This document shows, piece after piece, positions 24,970-33,044 of a stretch of 64,000 nt of DNA. Below the pieces are notes generated by a model. It was not told the origin of the DNA. It saw only the letters and a list, made by a program, of their open reading frames with translations, and did no database searches. Where the stretch lies: the NCBI RefSeq assembly GCF_000282375.1, contig NZ_AKJK01000078.1:1-64000 (forward strand). Reading direction: 5' to 3'. Numbering within the stretch: the first letter of the stretch is position 1; each line of letters starts with the position of its first letter. Source of the DNA: Pseudomonas sp. GM50 (GTDB lineage: Bacteria; Pseudomonadota; Gammaproteobacteria; Pseudomonadales; Pseudomonadaceae). Both the position numbers and the translations under genes were made by a program.

Positions 24970-24980
24970 TAGTCATACTA
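24970..24980. promoter_or_regulatory. FadR-type operator candidate upstream of galM
   Basis: TAGTCATACTA fits the GntR/FadR-subfamily pattern TNGT-N3-ACNA exactly. It is 34 bases before the galM start. Confidence 0.5.
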
Positions 24981-25044
24981 ATAATCGAGTTTTAACGCGA
25001 TCAAGGAAGGATTTATAGCTTATCTATGCAGTGTTGCAATCATA

Positions 25045-25055
25045 AAGTATGACTA
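25045..25055. promoter_or_regulatory. second FadR-type operator candidate upstream of galM
   Basis: AAGTATGACTA is an inverted near copy of the site at 24970, 65 bases further upstream. The pair in opposite orientation suggests one regulator binding both. Confidence 0.45.
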
Positions 25056-25186
25056 ATGCGAAGCCGTTTTCACGGTGATCCGCGTTTGCGGACCACCGGC
25101 ACTGCACTTTTTCGGCTTTCGCGGTTCTATCCTTGGCCAGCCCGCGGCGATCCCCACCGCCGGCCCATGCCCAAGTTCAAGAACCC

Positions 25187-25936
25187 ATGGCTCGAGTTTT
25201 ACCCCGCTTTACCCCGCACATTCGCCGTTATTGCTTGCTGTTGATTGGCCTGTCGATGCTCTTCGCCAGTGGCTGCAGCCATCAGCCGGGCAACGATATC
25301 GTCAGCCAGTTTCGCAACGGCCAACCCCAGGAATTCCTCCAGACCAGCGTCGACCGCATGGCGACCCTGACGATGCGTGACAACCTCGAAAGCCTTTACC
25401 TGCTGATGAACAAGCTCTACCTGCGCAACCCGGAGGAGCTGAAGAAATCCGGCTTCCTCGATGTCGGCACCGCGGAAAAGCAAGTGCGCATGGCCATCGA
25501 ACAGCAAGAGCCGCTACCCACTCTCGGTGGCAAAAAAGACCTGGCCGCGCTGAGCTATGCCATGAGCCCGGAATTTCTCGGTGACCGGGTCGGTGCCTTC
25601 ATCTATGCCATCGGCAGCATGCTGGTCACCGCTCATGGCAATCGGCTGGAGTTCTACATGACGGATGCGATCAACCCGACCTTCGTCAGCAATGCCGCGC
25701 GCAACATCGAGAAGGCCACCTGGATCTTGAGTCAGCGGCAAAACAAGCAAGGCGAGCCGTTGCTGTTTTCCAACGAAATCTCGGAGGAGGGCAGCAACCT
25801 GAGTTTTGCCGTGGAGTTCGGCAAGATCGTCGCGCGGCTGGACCTGTTGACCCAGATGCTCGACGAACGCTACCGGCGGATCGGCCTCAACTACGCCCAG
25901 AGTTTGCTGTTCCTGAATTTCTTGCCAGTGCAGTAA
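25187..25936 (+). CDS. predicted lipoprotein, function unknown
   Basis: A 249-residue protein with an N-terminal basic stretch (ARVLPRFTPHIRRY), a hydrophobic segment and a lipobox FASGC, so it is probably a lipoprotein. The mature part is alpha-helical and includes LTMRDNLESLYLLMNKLYLRNP and a C-terminal NYAQSLLFLNFLPVQ. I do not recognise a named domain. The ATG at 25187 is chosen since the extra upstream residues (to 25133) are Pro/Arg-rich and non-natural looking; the ribosome site is weak. It appears monocistronic. Confidence 0.75.
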   Translation: MARVLPRFTPHIRRYCLLLIGLSMLFASGCSHQPGNDIVSQFRNGQPQEFLQTSVDRMATLTMRDNLESLYLLMNKLYLRNPEELKKSGFLDVGTAEKQVRMAIEQQEPLPTLGGKKDLAALSYAMSPEFLGDRVGAFIYAIGSMLVTAHGNRLEFYMTDAINPTFVSNAARNIEKATWILSQRQNKQGEPLLFSNEISEEGSNLSFAVEFGKIVARLDLLTQMLDERYRRIGLNYAQSLLFLNFLPVQ

Positions 25937-25960
25937 AACGAGGGCTGAACCCCAATCCCC

Positions 25961-26050
25961 TGTGGGAGCGGGCTTGCTCGCGAAGGCGTCGTGTCAGTCA
26001 CCATGAGTATCGACTGACACGACGCTTTCGCGAGCAAGCCCGCTCCCACA
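25961..26050. repeat. REPIN, tgtgggagcgggcttgctcgcga family
   Basis: Intact doublet. The spacer itself contains the inverted repeat gtcgtgtcagtc...gactgacacgac, so the whole 90 bases can pair. Confidence 0.9.
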
Positions 26051-26189
26051 AGGGGATGTGGTGGAGAGGGGAAACTGTGTTCGGACCCCATGAGTTGGCA
26101 TAACGATAGACCGCATCGATATAAGTGGTTATAAGAAAAATCGCTATGCTGCGGGCCAGATTTTTCCTGCGGTCGATGTGGACGGATTA

Positions 26190-26975
26190 ATGGATTTTGT
26201 TAACTTCGGGTTGGTCGTTGCCGGGCTGGTGGTCGGTTTTATCGTCGGCATGACCGGCGTGGGCGGCGGGTCGCTGATGACCCCGATCCTGCTGTGGTTC
26301 GGGATCAACCCGGCGACGGCGGTGGGCACGGACTTGCTGTACGCGGCCATTACCAAATCCAGTGGTGTGCTGGTTCATCGCAAGAACAAAAACATCGACT
26401 GGGCGATCACCGGTTGGCTGACCCTCGGCAGTGTGCCAGCGGTGGCGCTGACGCTGTGGTTTTTGAGCAGTTTGCAGACCTCGCCCGACGCGATGAACGC
26501 CGTTATCAAACAAGCCTTGGGCTTCGTATTGTTCGCCACGGCGCTGGCAATTTTCTTCAAGAAGCGCTTGCTCGATTTCGCCCACAAACGGGCGGGCGGG
26601 CATTACAACCCCAGCGGTTCGCGGTTGAATGTGCTGACCGTCATCACCGGTCTGATCCTGGGCACCATGGTGGCCCTGACCTCCATCGGCGCCGGCGCCC
26701 TGGGCACCGTCGCGCTGTTCATCCTGTATCCGCTGCTGCCTACTCGCCGCCTGGTCGGCACCGAAATCGCTCACGCAGTGCCCCTGACCCTGGTCGCCGG
26801 CCTGGGCCATGCGAGCATGGGCAATATGGATTGGCACGTTCTGGGCTACTTGCTAGTCGGCTCGCTGCCGGGGATTTACCTGGGCAGCCATTTGACCGGG
26901 CGGATCTCCGACGAACTGTTGCGTCCATGCCTGGCCACGATGCTGGTGCTGATCGGCTACAAGCTGGCGTTCTGA
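26190..26975 (+). CDS. TauE/SafE family anion exporter
   Basis: An inner-membrane protein of 261 residues with about eight helices, in the sulfite/sulfoacetate exporter family. The glycine-rich loop VGMTGVGGGSLMTPILL near residue 24 and its weaker repeat GTMVALTSIGAGALGTV near 155 reflect the internal duplication of this family. The transported anion is unknown. The ATG at 26190 is preferred over a GTG four codons earlier. No sulfur genes are adjacent. Confidence 0.88.
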   Translation: MDFVNFGLVVAGLVVGFIVGMTGVGGGSLMTPILLWFGINPATAVGTDLLYAAITKSSGVLVHRKNKNIDWAITGWLTLGSVPAVALTLWFLSSLQTSPDAMNAVIKQALGFVLFATALAIFFKKRLLDFAHKRAGGHYNPSGSRLNVLTVITGLILGTMVALTSIGAGALGTVALFILYPLLPTRRLVGTEIAHAVPLTLVAGLGHASMGNMDWHVLGYLLVGSLPGIYLGSHLTGRISDELLRPCLATMLVLIGYKLAF

Positions 26976-27059
26976 TCCGGCACCGTATAGATCGCTGAAT
27001 TTAGCGGAATCATGCTCTCGCTGGCGTAGTCAAAACTATGACCACGCTGAGATGAGGTC

Positions 27060-28427
27060 ATGACGTCTATGAACAGCCCCGTAAACGATCTTCTACGACG
27101 GTTCCGCCGCCCCCGCGGCGAGCCACCCGGCAACGCGGCCGAAGTGCTGCGCCGTCATGCCGAGCCGTTGCCTGCACTCGACTCACCTGAATTCGGCGAA
27201 CTGTTCGACCGCTTTGGCGATGCCAGCGTGGTGCTGATCGGCGAAGCCAGCCACGGCACCCAGGACTTCTACCAGACCCGAGCGGCGATCACCCGCCGCC
27301 TGATCGAGCAGCACGGCTTCGGCATCGTCGCGGTCGAGGCCGACTGGCCCGATGCAGGGCAGATCGATCGATGTGTCCGCGACCTGGGGCGCTCCGCCTG
27401 GAAAAAACAGGCCTTCGCCCGATTCCCCACCTGGATGTGGCGCAACACGGCCGTGCAGACCTTTACCCGTTGGCTGCACCACCATAATCGCGGCTTGGCG
27501 CTTGAGCAGCGGGTGGAATTTCGCGGGCTGGACGTTTACAGCATGCGTCACTCCATCGACGAAGTACTGGGCTATCTCGATAAGACCGACCCGCAGCTGG
27601 CGAAGGAGGCCCGCCATCGCTACAGCTGCCTTACGCCGTGGCATGACGACCCGGCGCTGTACGGTCATTTCGCCGAACGGGGCAATATGGCCACGTGCGA
27701 GGACGCTGTGGTCGAGCAATTGAATGTGCTGCTGGGCGAACGGCTTGATCCGATGGTCGCCGACGACGAAGAGTTTTTCAGCGCCACCCAGAACGCCCGC
27801 GTCGTGCGGGCCGCCGAGCAGTATTACCGCGCCATGTACCGAGGCTCGACCGCCTCGTGGAACCTGCGTGACCTGCACATGTTCGACACCTTGCAAACTC
27901 TGATGGAGCATCGCGGGGCAGGCGCCAAAGCGGTGGTGTGGGCGCATAACTCACACATCGGCAACGCCGCCGCCACGCAAATGGGCTGGGAGGGGCAGTT
28001 CAACATCGGCCAGTTGTGCCGCACGGCCTACGGCTCACAAGCGGTGCTGATCGGCATGGGCACCGACCACGGCACCGTCGCTGCCGCCGACGACTGGGAT
28101 GAGCCGATGCAGGTCAAACAGGTGACCCCGGCATTGGCCGACAGCTGGGAACAACTGTTTCTCAAGGCCGGCATCCCCGCAGCACTGCTCGACTGGCGGA
28201 CGTCACCGAGCGAGGAATTGCTGGACGTGCTGGCCGAGCCATTACTTGAGCGTGCCATCGGCGTCATCTATCGCCCCAGGACCGAGCGCCAGAGCCATTA
28301 CTTTCAGGCCGTGCTGGCGGAGCAGTTCGACGCTTTCGTCTGGATCGAAAAAACCCATGCGGTCTCGCCATTGCCGGCGCCTGAGTTCATGGAGCACGAG
28401 GACGACACCTTTCCGTTCGGTATATGA
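27060..28427 (+). CDS. erythromycin esterase family protein
   Basis: A 455-residue cytosolic protein of the Ere-like family (PF05139). VLIGEASHGTQDFYQTRAAI holds the catalytic His and metal-binding Glu region, VAVEADWPDAGQIDR follows, and VVWAHNSHIGNA has the second His pair. Despite the family name most environmental members are not shown to hydrolyse macrolides, and resistance should not be assumed. Two in-frame ATGs exist (27060, 27069); GAGG is only two bases before the first and eleven before the second, so either may be used. Confidence 0.88.
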   Translation: MTSMNSPVNDLLRRFRRPRGEPPGNAAEVLRRHAEPLPALDSPEFGELFDRFGDASVVLIGEASHGTQDFYQTRAAITRRLIEQHGFGIVAVEADWPDAGQIDRCVRDLGRSAWKKQAFARFPTWMWRNTAVQTFTRWLHHHNRGLALEQRVEFRGLDVYSMRHSIDEVLGYLDKTDPQLAKEARHRYSCLTPWHDDPALYGHFAERGNMATCEDAVVEQLNVLLGERLDPMVADDEEFFSATQNARVVRAAEQYYRAMYRGSTASWNLRDLHMFDTLQTLMEHRGAGAKAVVWAHNSHIGNAAATQMGWEGQFNIGQLCRTAYGSQAVLIGMGTDHGTVAAADDWDEPMQVKQVTPALADSWEQLFLKAGIPAALLDWRTSPSEELLDVLAEPLLERAIGVIYRPRTERQSHYFQAVLAEQFDAFVWIEKTHAVSPLPAPEFMEHEDDTFPFGI

Positions 28428-28434
28428 CGTATCT

Positions 28435-28803
28435 CTATTCCCGGGTAAACATCTCCAGCAGATGCCCGTCCGGGTCATCGAAATACACCCGTCGGCCACC
28501 GCCGTAATCATTCATCTCGTTGGGCCGTTGTTTGCCAGGATCTGCCCACCAGGGCTGTTTGCGCGCTTGCAGGCGAGCGAAAGCCGCATCGAAGTCTTCG
28601 TCGCCAATCAGGAACGCATAGTGTTGGGAGGCAATCGGCGGGTCGTTGTTGTAGAAATCCAGCGACACACCGTTATCGAATTTGACCACCAGCATTGGCC
28701 CGAACGGCTCGGGATCGGGCAGGCCGAGGAGGTCGGTCAGGTAGCGGGCCGACACCTGTTTGTCACGGCACCAGACGATGGTGTGGTTCAGCTGAGCGCT
28801 CAT
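28435..28803 (-). CDS. VOC (glyoxalase-fold) family protein
   Basis: A 122-residue protein with two beta-alpha-beta-beta-beta modules of the vicinal oxygen chelate superfamily. LNHTIVWCRDK carries the first metal His, and GGGRRVYFDDPDGHLLEMFT has the second-module His and the metal Glu. Members include glyoxalases, dioxygenases and antibiotic-binding proteins; no specific substrate can be assigned. GAGGATTTTTCC selects the ATG at 28803. It ends only seven bases from the convergent esterase-like gene. Confidence 0.9.
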   Translation of the reverse strand: MSAQLNHTIVWCRDKQVSARYLTDLLGLPDPEPFGPMLVVKFDNGVSLDFYNNDPPIASQHYAFLIGDEDFDAAFARLQARKQPWWADPGKQRPNEMNDYGGGRRVYFDDPDGHLLEMFTRE

Positions 28804-28982
28804 GGAAAAATCCTCACGGCGAATCAGGTCGTGCAAGTCGAGCCATGAGATTAGCTCAGGCTGTTGCGCAATGACCGCCCTGACCTAAGCTTGGGGCAAG
28901 GCGAACACAATTGCAGTGCATCACCCGGAACGTTCGCCGCGATGCGCAATCATTAGAGCGTGGATATCAAAAGGAGATGCGC

Positions 28983-29516
28983 ATGCTCATCAGGTCTTTG
29001 ACCCTGGCTACTCTGCTGGCTTTCGTCGGCCCCCTGTTCGCCGCCGATAACGATTCCCCTCTGGTTAAAGACGTGGGCAGGGCCCGTCCCTTGATTGTCA
29101 TCGCGCCCAGTTCGGTCGATCCCACCTGGGTCAGCCTGAAAAAGTCACTGGATGAACCCGCCAGTCGCCAGGGCTTCACCGAGCGAAACATGGTGCTGTA
29201 CACCGTGATCAATACGATGGGCCAACGCGACGGCAAAGACCTCGACCCGCAAACGACGATGGCGTTGATCCGCTCGCTCAATCTGGGCGCCGGGGCGAAG
29301 AGCAAAATCATCCTGGTCGGCAAGGACGGTGAAAAGAAGCTTGTAAAGGATGCGGTCGAGCTGAAAGAGATTTTCAGCACCGTCGACCAGTTGCCGGCGG
29401 CCGAGAAAGAAGCAACGGTACCGGTGCCAGCACCGGTGGCTGAAGTTGCACCGGCCAAAGGTGCAAAGGGCAAACCGGCGAAACCCGCCAAACCGCCTGA
29501 AATGCCGGATGATTGA
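28983..29516 (+). CDS. exported DUF4174 protein
   Basis: A 177-residue periplasmic protein. A signal peptide (about 1-21, LFA/ADN) is followed by a compact DUF4174 domain (about 30-130; RPLIVIAPSSVDPTW and KIILVGKDGEKKL), a thioredoxin-like fold of unknown role. The last 45 residues are a low-complexity Ala/Pro/Lys tail. AAGGAG ends seven bases before the ATG at 28983, and rules out the ATG two codons earlier. It converges with the Septu genes. Confidence 0.87.
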   Translation: MLIRSLTLATLLAFVGPLFAADNDSPLVKDVGRARPLIVIAPSSVDPTWVSLKKSLDEPASRQGFTERNMVLYTVINTMGQRDGKDLDPQTTMALIRSLNLGAGAKSKIILVGKDGEKKLVKDAVELKEIFSTVDQLPAAEKEATVPVPAPVAEVAPAKGAKGKPAKPAKPPEMPDD

Positions 29517-29585
29517 ATTGCCACTGAACTCTGTGGTGATCTTTTCAGGAAGGAGGGATGACTGTGAGGGGATTAGTCCTTCTTC

Positions 29586-29642
29586 CAGAGGGTGTGTTGA
29601 AAATGACTGAGGTGGTCGTTTCAACCGCCTCAGCCCTCTGGT
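29586..29642. terminator. long imperfect hairpin between convergent genes
   Basis: CCAGAGGG (29586) pairs with CCCTCTGG (ending 29642), and inside it CTGAGG pairs with CCTCAG and GGT with ACC. The hairpin has no T-run on either side. It marks the downstream edge of the Septu module and could act as a bidirectional terminator. Confidence 0.5.
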
Positions 29643-29659
29643 AGACGGTCCTGACTGTT

Positions 29660-30292
29660 TTAAGGTCGAGCCAGCAAATGACGGATTACATTAACCAATA
29701 CAGGTGAGAAGGGCTGCAGGCGCCCGGCATCAGGCGTTTGCAAGTCCTCCAGAAGTAAGCCCAAGAAATCTTCGTCCTCATTCTGCAGCTCGTCGGGTGG
29801 CAGGTTCTGGGTATAAATCAACGCATCAACCAGAGTTTTACGTGCGCCGACAAGACCACGATTGCTTTCCTCGGTATGACCCAGATTCAACGCCTCAATG
29901 GAAGTATTGGCTCGGTCGGTATGCCCCTTCACCAGTCCAGACAGATAGAACTTCAACTCGGTTTCGCATTCATCCATCAAAGGTGTCAGTGGCAGTGCTC
30001 GCGTGCCTCGACCGTGGCCGCATTGATGGGAGCGTTGGCAACTTGCGATTATGTTGGATAAGTCTAAAGTGCGATTTTGCGCGCGATCCTGGGCCTCAAT
30101 GTGCTCGTTATGAGCGTCGTCAATCGTGATTGCCTGGCAGCAATACGCACATAAGCCGTATTGTTCCGAGATACACGCTGAGCGAATGGACCGACTCTCT
30201 TCAACGGGTAAATCCCGGTAACGTAATGTGCTGTTCAAGCGCTTCCATCGAGTCAGCGCCTCCGGCTCAATACCCTTGTTGATCTTACGCAC
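29660..30292 (-). CDS. ptuB: Septu anti-phage system HNH nuclease PtuB
   Basis: The probable nuclease of a two-gene Septu defence system. The 210 residues belong to the HNH family seen as PtuB and in related retron modules (TIGR02646-like). Visible motifs are CAYC (Cys48, Cys51), HNEH (His61, His64, with the catalytic His among them), then LSNIIASCQ (Asn80, Cys85) and CGHGRG (Cys91), fitting a zinc-stabilised HNH finger. It starts with GTG inside the last codons of ptuA (8-base overlap), so it is translated by coupling. In characterised Septu systems PtuB joins PtuA oligomers and cleaves nucleic acid on infection; that is family knowledge, not shown here. Confidence 0.85.
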   Translation of the reverse strand: MRKINKGIEPEALTRWKRLNSTLRYRDLPVEESRSIRSACISEQYGLCAYCCQAITIDDAHNEHIEAQDRAQNRTLDLSNIIASCQRSHQCGHGRGTRALPLTPLMDECETELKFYLSGLVKGHTDRANTSIEALNLGHTEESNRGLVGARKTLVDALIYTQNLPPDELQNEDEDFLGLLLEDLQTPDAGRLQPFSPVLVNVIRHLLARP

Positions 30293-31652
30293 GACGCAAC
30301 TCCAGTTTTCGGATCAATAGTGCGGCTTTCGCCAGCTCCAGATGACCGTCAGAAAGCTCCAGTGAGAGTTCGGAAAACAATTTCTTCGCTTCGTCCAGAT
30401 CACCGTCCTGCAAGCGCTCCATCAACCGATTCAAGCGCTGCTGCACCTCGCTGTTGCGGATGTCGGTGTCCATTACTTCCAACAGAACCTGATTAGCATC
30501 AAGTCCATAAAGACCATTGTGCTCTCGTAGTTCCCCGTCATTCAGCACGTAACACAGCACATCCTTTGCGTCGCTGATGACGAGCGGAGAGTGCGTTGTC
30601 AGCACAAACTGGCAATTGGGAAAGGTCTCTCTTAACTGCCGAATCAAACTGCGCTGCCATTTGGGATGCAGGTGCAAATCGACTTCGTCGATCAGTACGA
30701 TGCCATCGCCTTCTAACGGATTGTCCAAAGACTGATTCATCATCGCCAGTCGGCGCGCGATATCCCCGACTAACGCCATCATGGATTTTTCACCCTGTGA
30801 GAGCTGGGAGACGTTAAGCGTCGCGCTGTCTTTGTCTATCGCCATGTGCAGGCGTGGCTTGCGCTGCACTCGCAAGTTGCTGAAACCGGGCATGAACGCG
30901 GCGATGGCGGAGCGAACAGCTGTCAGCTGACGATCGCGGGAGGAGGCTTTCACTTGGGAAAGGGCTTTCCAGACCTTACTGTCCTTGCCGAATTTGTCGG
31001 AGATCTCTGCCAAGGCTGCGTCGGACACGCCGGTTTCATTTTCGCTGTCTTCGCGCTCGCGAAACCATTCAAAGAAACGTCGAAAATCTACGCCACGATT
31101 CAACGAGTTGTCATAGCCGTCCAACTGATCAAATGTATGTTTGGTTCGGATTTTCAGGGGGATTTCCAGAACCGAACGTTCAACCGGATAGTAGGCAATC
31201 AACGGAAGTGATGCTTTATCAAACGCGGTAAGTTGGTTTCGGTAGTGGTCCGCCAGACGACTCACACCTCCTAACGAGCTATGGATATGAGCCTTGCGCC
31301 CCTGCCTGCCGCGGGCAATGCCCCACGTGAACAGAGCATCTTCGGGGTTCGCATCGGGAGGACTCGAGCGCGCCTGTGACTCGTCTTCTATGCCAATCAA
31401 AATTAATGCAGATGAAGCACCGTTTCGAATGTCTTCTTCTGCCAGGTGATTGCCATTGCCTTTCTCAGTACGAATTCTGGCGACCAACCAACTCAGTGAG
31501 GTGGCCAGCGACTTTAAAAGAGTGGTTTTACCGGCGCCGTTGTTCCCCACCAGAACCGTCACGTTTGAGGGGTGTTTCGCGGTAGGGGCCAAGGAAACGG
31601 TCAAATCGGTGAACCGACCGACATCCTTGAGCTTGAAGCTGGTGATTTCCAT
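30285..31652 (-). CDS. ptuA: Septu anti-phage system ATPase PtuA
   Basis: An ATPase of the SMC/OLD-like ABC type that senses infection and controls the nuclease PtuB. The 455 residues show Walker A GNNGAGKTTLL (about 36-46), signature LSQGEKSMMALVGDIARR (about 285-302), Walker B GIVLIDEVDLHLHPKWQ (about 318-334) and the switch LTTHSPLVISDAKDV. Between Walker A and the signature lies a variable helical insert. The C-terminal 80 residues are helical and charged. No reverse transcriptase gene lies nearby, which separates this from Ec78-type retrons that use the same pair. The overlap with ptuB implies equal expression. Confidence 0.87.
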   Translation of the reverse strand: MEITSFKLKDVGRFTDLTVSLAPTAKHPSNVTVLVGNNGAGKTTLLKSLATSLSWLVARIRTEKGNGNHLAEEDIRNGASSALILIGIEDESQARSSPPDANPEDALFTWGIARGRQGRKAHIHSSLGGVSRLADHYRNQLTAFDKASLPLIAYYPVERSVLEIPLKIRTKHTFDQLDGYDNSLNRGVDFRRFFEWFREREDSENETGVSDAALAEISDKFGKDSKVWKALSQVKASSRDRQLTAVRSAIAAFMPGFSNLRVQRKPRLHMAIDKDSATLNVSQLSQGEKSMMALVGDIARRLAMMNQSLDNPLEGDGIVLIDEVDLHLHPKWQRSLIRQLRETFPNCQFVLTTHSPLVISDAKDVLCYVLNDGELREHNGLYGLDANQVLLEVMDTDIRNSEVQQRLNRLMERLQDGDLDEAKKLFSELSLELSDGHLELAKAALLIRKLELRRA

Positions 31653-32152
31653 TACAACGCCCTTTGGGGGTCAGTCGGTTTGAAGGCTTGAGCGCGCATT
31701 ATGTCATTCCCTGCTACGGATTGATCCGATGCCGTTTAGATACAACGGTTTCGGTCGCATCACAACGGTCATCAATAAAAAGTTAGTTGCAGTGTATGCC
31801 CATGAAAATGAGCTGGGGCAAAGGACTGCAATTGCGTCGGACATTTCCTGCAAAACGCAGAGCACTTCATGAACTGGTGCGCTGGCGAGCATGCCGATAA
31901 CCTTCTCCAGCCGCTGCAAAATCAGTGGTCGGATGTGGAAGTCCGGTGAGTACCGAGAGCGCATGTGCACCTGTAAACACATGTTGGCGTTTTTTTATGC
32001 CAACATTGTTGCTTATGGCGGCTGTGCGCAGGAGCACTCTTGAGTGCACTGGGTTTCTCTCGGTATCCCGGACTTCCACACCTGCGTACAGCTGCCACCC
32101 TCTCTGTGGAAGTGAGATCGGCAGTTTTCTTAATTACCGAGGTTCTTCACCC
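31653..32152. other. 500-base region between ptuA and the DUF6124-like gene
   Basis: The first half (31653-31930) is the probable promoter region of ptuA on the minus strand (a CATAAT -10-like element near 31700) and is more A/T-rich to the eye than neighbouring genes. The second half contains the strongly structured leader described separately. Short open frames on both strands here have no convincing ribosome site and are not called. Confidence 0.5.
31934..32113 (+). other. structured leader with alternative pairing arms
   Basis: Nested inverted repeats: TGTGGAAGTCCGG (31934) pairs with CCGGACTTCCACA (ending 32080), TACCGAGA with TCTCGGTA, and GTGCAC with GTGCAC. A hairpin ATGTTGGC...GCCAACAT with a T7 loop lies inside at 31981-32006. 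A third arm TGTGGAAGT (32105-32113) can compete for ACTTCCACA (32072-32080). It precedes the small gene at 32153. Confidence 0.6.
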
Positions 32153-32530
32153 ATGAAAAAAATAACTCCTAACCCGCCCGAAACCCCAACCGATTCCGAC
32201 CCCCTAGATCCCGTTCCACTATCTGAAATCACCGAGCCCGCCGTCAGCGCTCGCTTACGTAACCCCAACCACGCTGACCCTATCAGCCATATCTTCACCA
32301 TCGTCCCCGGCGTCCATACAGAAACCCTGCTAAGCCACGCCTGTGAAACCCTCGCATCCCTGAACGTGCTGATCACCGACCTGGCCTGCAAGCTGGAAAG
32401 CTCCAACCGCAACGTGGCGCTGTCGATCCAGCAGTTGGCGGTAGTCGCGCAATTGCTGGTGAACCGCGCAATGGACAACATCGATTCGTCCGAAGGCGCG
32501 TCTGCCATTCAGCCAAGCACTCAACATTGA
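32153..32530 (+). CDS. small Pseudomonas protein, DUF6124/DUF3077-like
   Basis: A 125-residue cytosolic protein. The N-terminal 60 residues are proline-rich and probably unfolded; the C-terminal half (HTETLLSHACETLASLNVLI then NRNVALSIQQLAVVAQLLVN) is two amphipathic helices. This arrangement is common in a family of small pseudomonad proteins that I associate with DUF6124 or DUF3077; the role is unknown. CGAGG lies 12 bases before the ATG, a rather long gap. The upstream frame runs through the structured leader and is not used. The next small gene follows 16 bases later, so they are likely co-transcribed. Confidence 0.8.
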   Translation: MKKITPNPPETPTDSDPLDPVPLSEITEPAVSARLRNPNHADPISHIFTIVPGVHTETLLSHACETLASLNVLITDLACKLESSNRNVALSIQQLAVVAQLLVNRAMDNIDSSEGASAIQPSTQH

Positions 32531-32546
32531 TCAGGGAGGTTCCGTT

Positions 32547-32822
32547 ATGGCTCGATACATGCCGATTACGGGCATCGACTGCACAATTGCATCGTTGCTG
32601 ATTGATACCGAGGCGCCTGTGGACGTGTTGCATGACACAGCGGCCTATCGCATCAGAAGCGTGACCCAGCTATTGGAAACCCTGTCCATCGGCGAAGGGA
32701 TCAGCCGCGATGCATTGCTGTTGCAGGACTTCGCGCGGGTGCTGGCGATTCCAATGCGCGACGGTTGTGATTTGATGGATGTGATCGGGCGCCGATTGCG
32801 GGCGCAGGTTCAAGTGCAGTAA
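32547..32822 (+). CDS. small conserved Pseudomonas protein, function unknown
   Basis: A 91-residue cytosolic protein with an evident fold: MPITGIDCTIASLLIDTEAP, then a helix (YRIRSVTQLLETLSIGEG) and a C-terminal helical part (DALLLQDFARVLAIPMRDG). I believe it is of the DUF3077-like type seen beside genes such as its upstream neighbour. GGGAGG precedes the ATG. A strong terminator follows immediately, so this is the end of a two-gene unit. Confidence 0.78.
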   Translation: MARYMPITGIDCTIASLLIDTEAPVDVLHDTAAYRIRSVTQLLETLSIGEGISRDALLLQDFARVLAIPMRDGCDLMDVIGRRLRAQVQVQ

Positions 32823-32828
32823 AGAAAA

Positions 32829-32858
32829 ATGGGCGACCTCAAGAGGTCGCCCATTTTG
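32829..32858 (+). terminator. intrinsic terminator
   Basis: GGGCGACCTC and its inverse GAGGTCGCCC are separated by two bases and followed by ATTTTGTTT, directly after the small gene. Confidence 0.85.
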
Positions 32859-32876
32859 TTTGCCAACGCCAAACCC

Positions 32877-33008
32877 TGTGGCGAGGGGGCTAGCCCCCGT
32901 TCGGCTGCGCAGCAGTCGTAAACCCGGCATCAGAGGTCTATCTGATACAACGCGGTGGCTGGTTTGGGGCCGCTGCGCAGCCCAACGGGGGCTAGCCCCC
33001 TCGCCACA
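32877..33008. repeat. REPIN, tgtggcgaggggg family
   Basis: Arms tgtggcgagggggctagccc and inverse; both arms carry ctag in place of the usual cttg, so the two arms vary together. Confidence 0.88.
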
Positions 33009-33044
33009 GGTGCGCGGTTACCCAGCCTCGATGGATTGTCGGGA

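Noticed and set aside
27060..28427. Macrolide resistance determinant
   Set aside because: The family name Ere-like does not prove macrolide hydrolysis; the gene sits in ordinary chromosome without mobile elements.
31704..32079. Short minus-strand frames in the ptuA leader (92 and 70 codons)
   Set aside because: They run through the inverted repeats, have no ribosome site and show no domain.
29660..32152. Retron (reverse transcriptase with ptuAB effectors)
   Set aside because: No reverse transcriptase frame or YADD motif was found in any strand near ptuAB.
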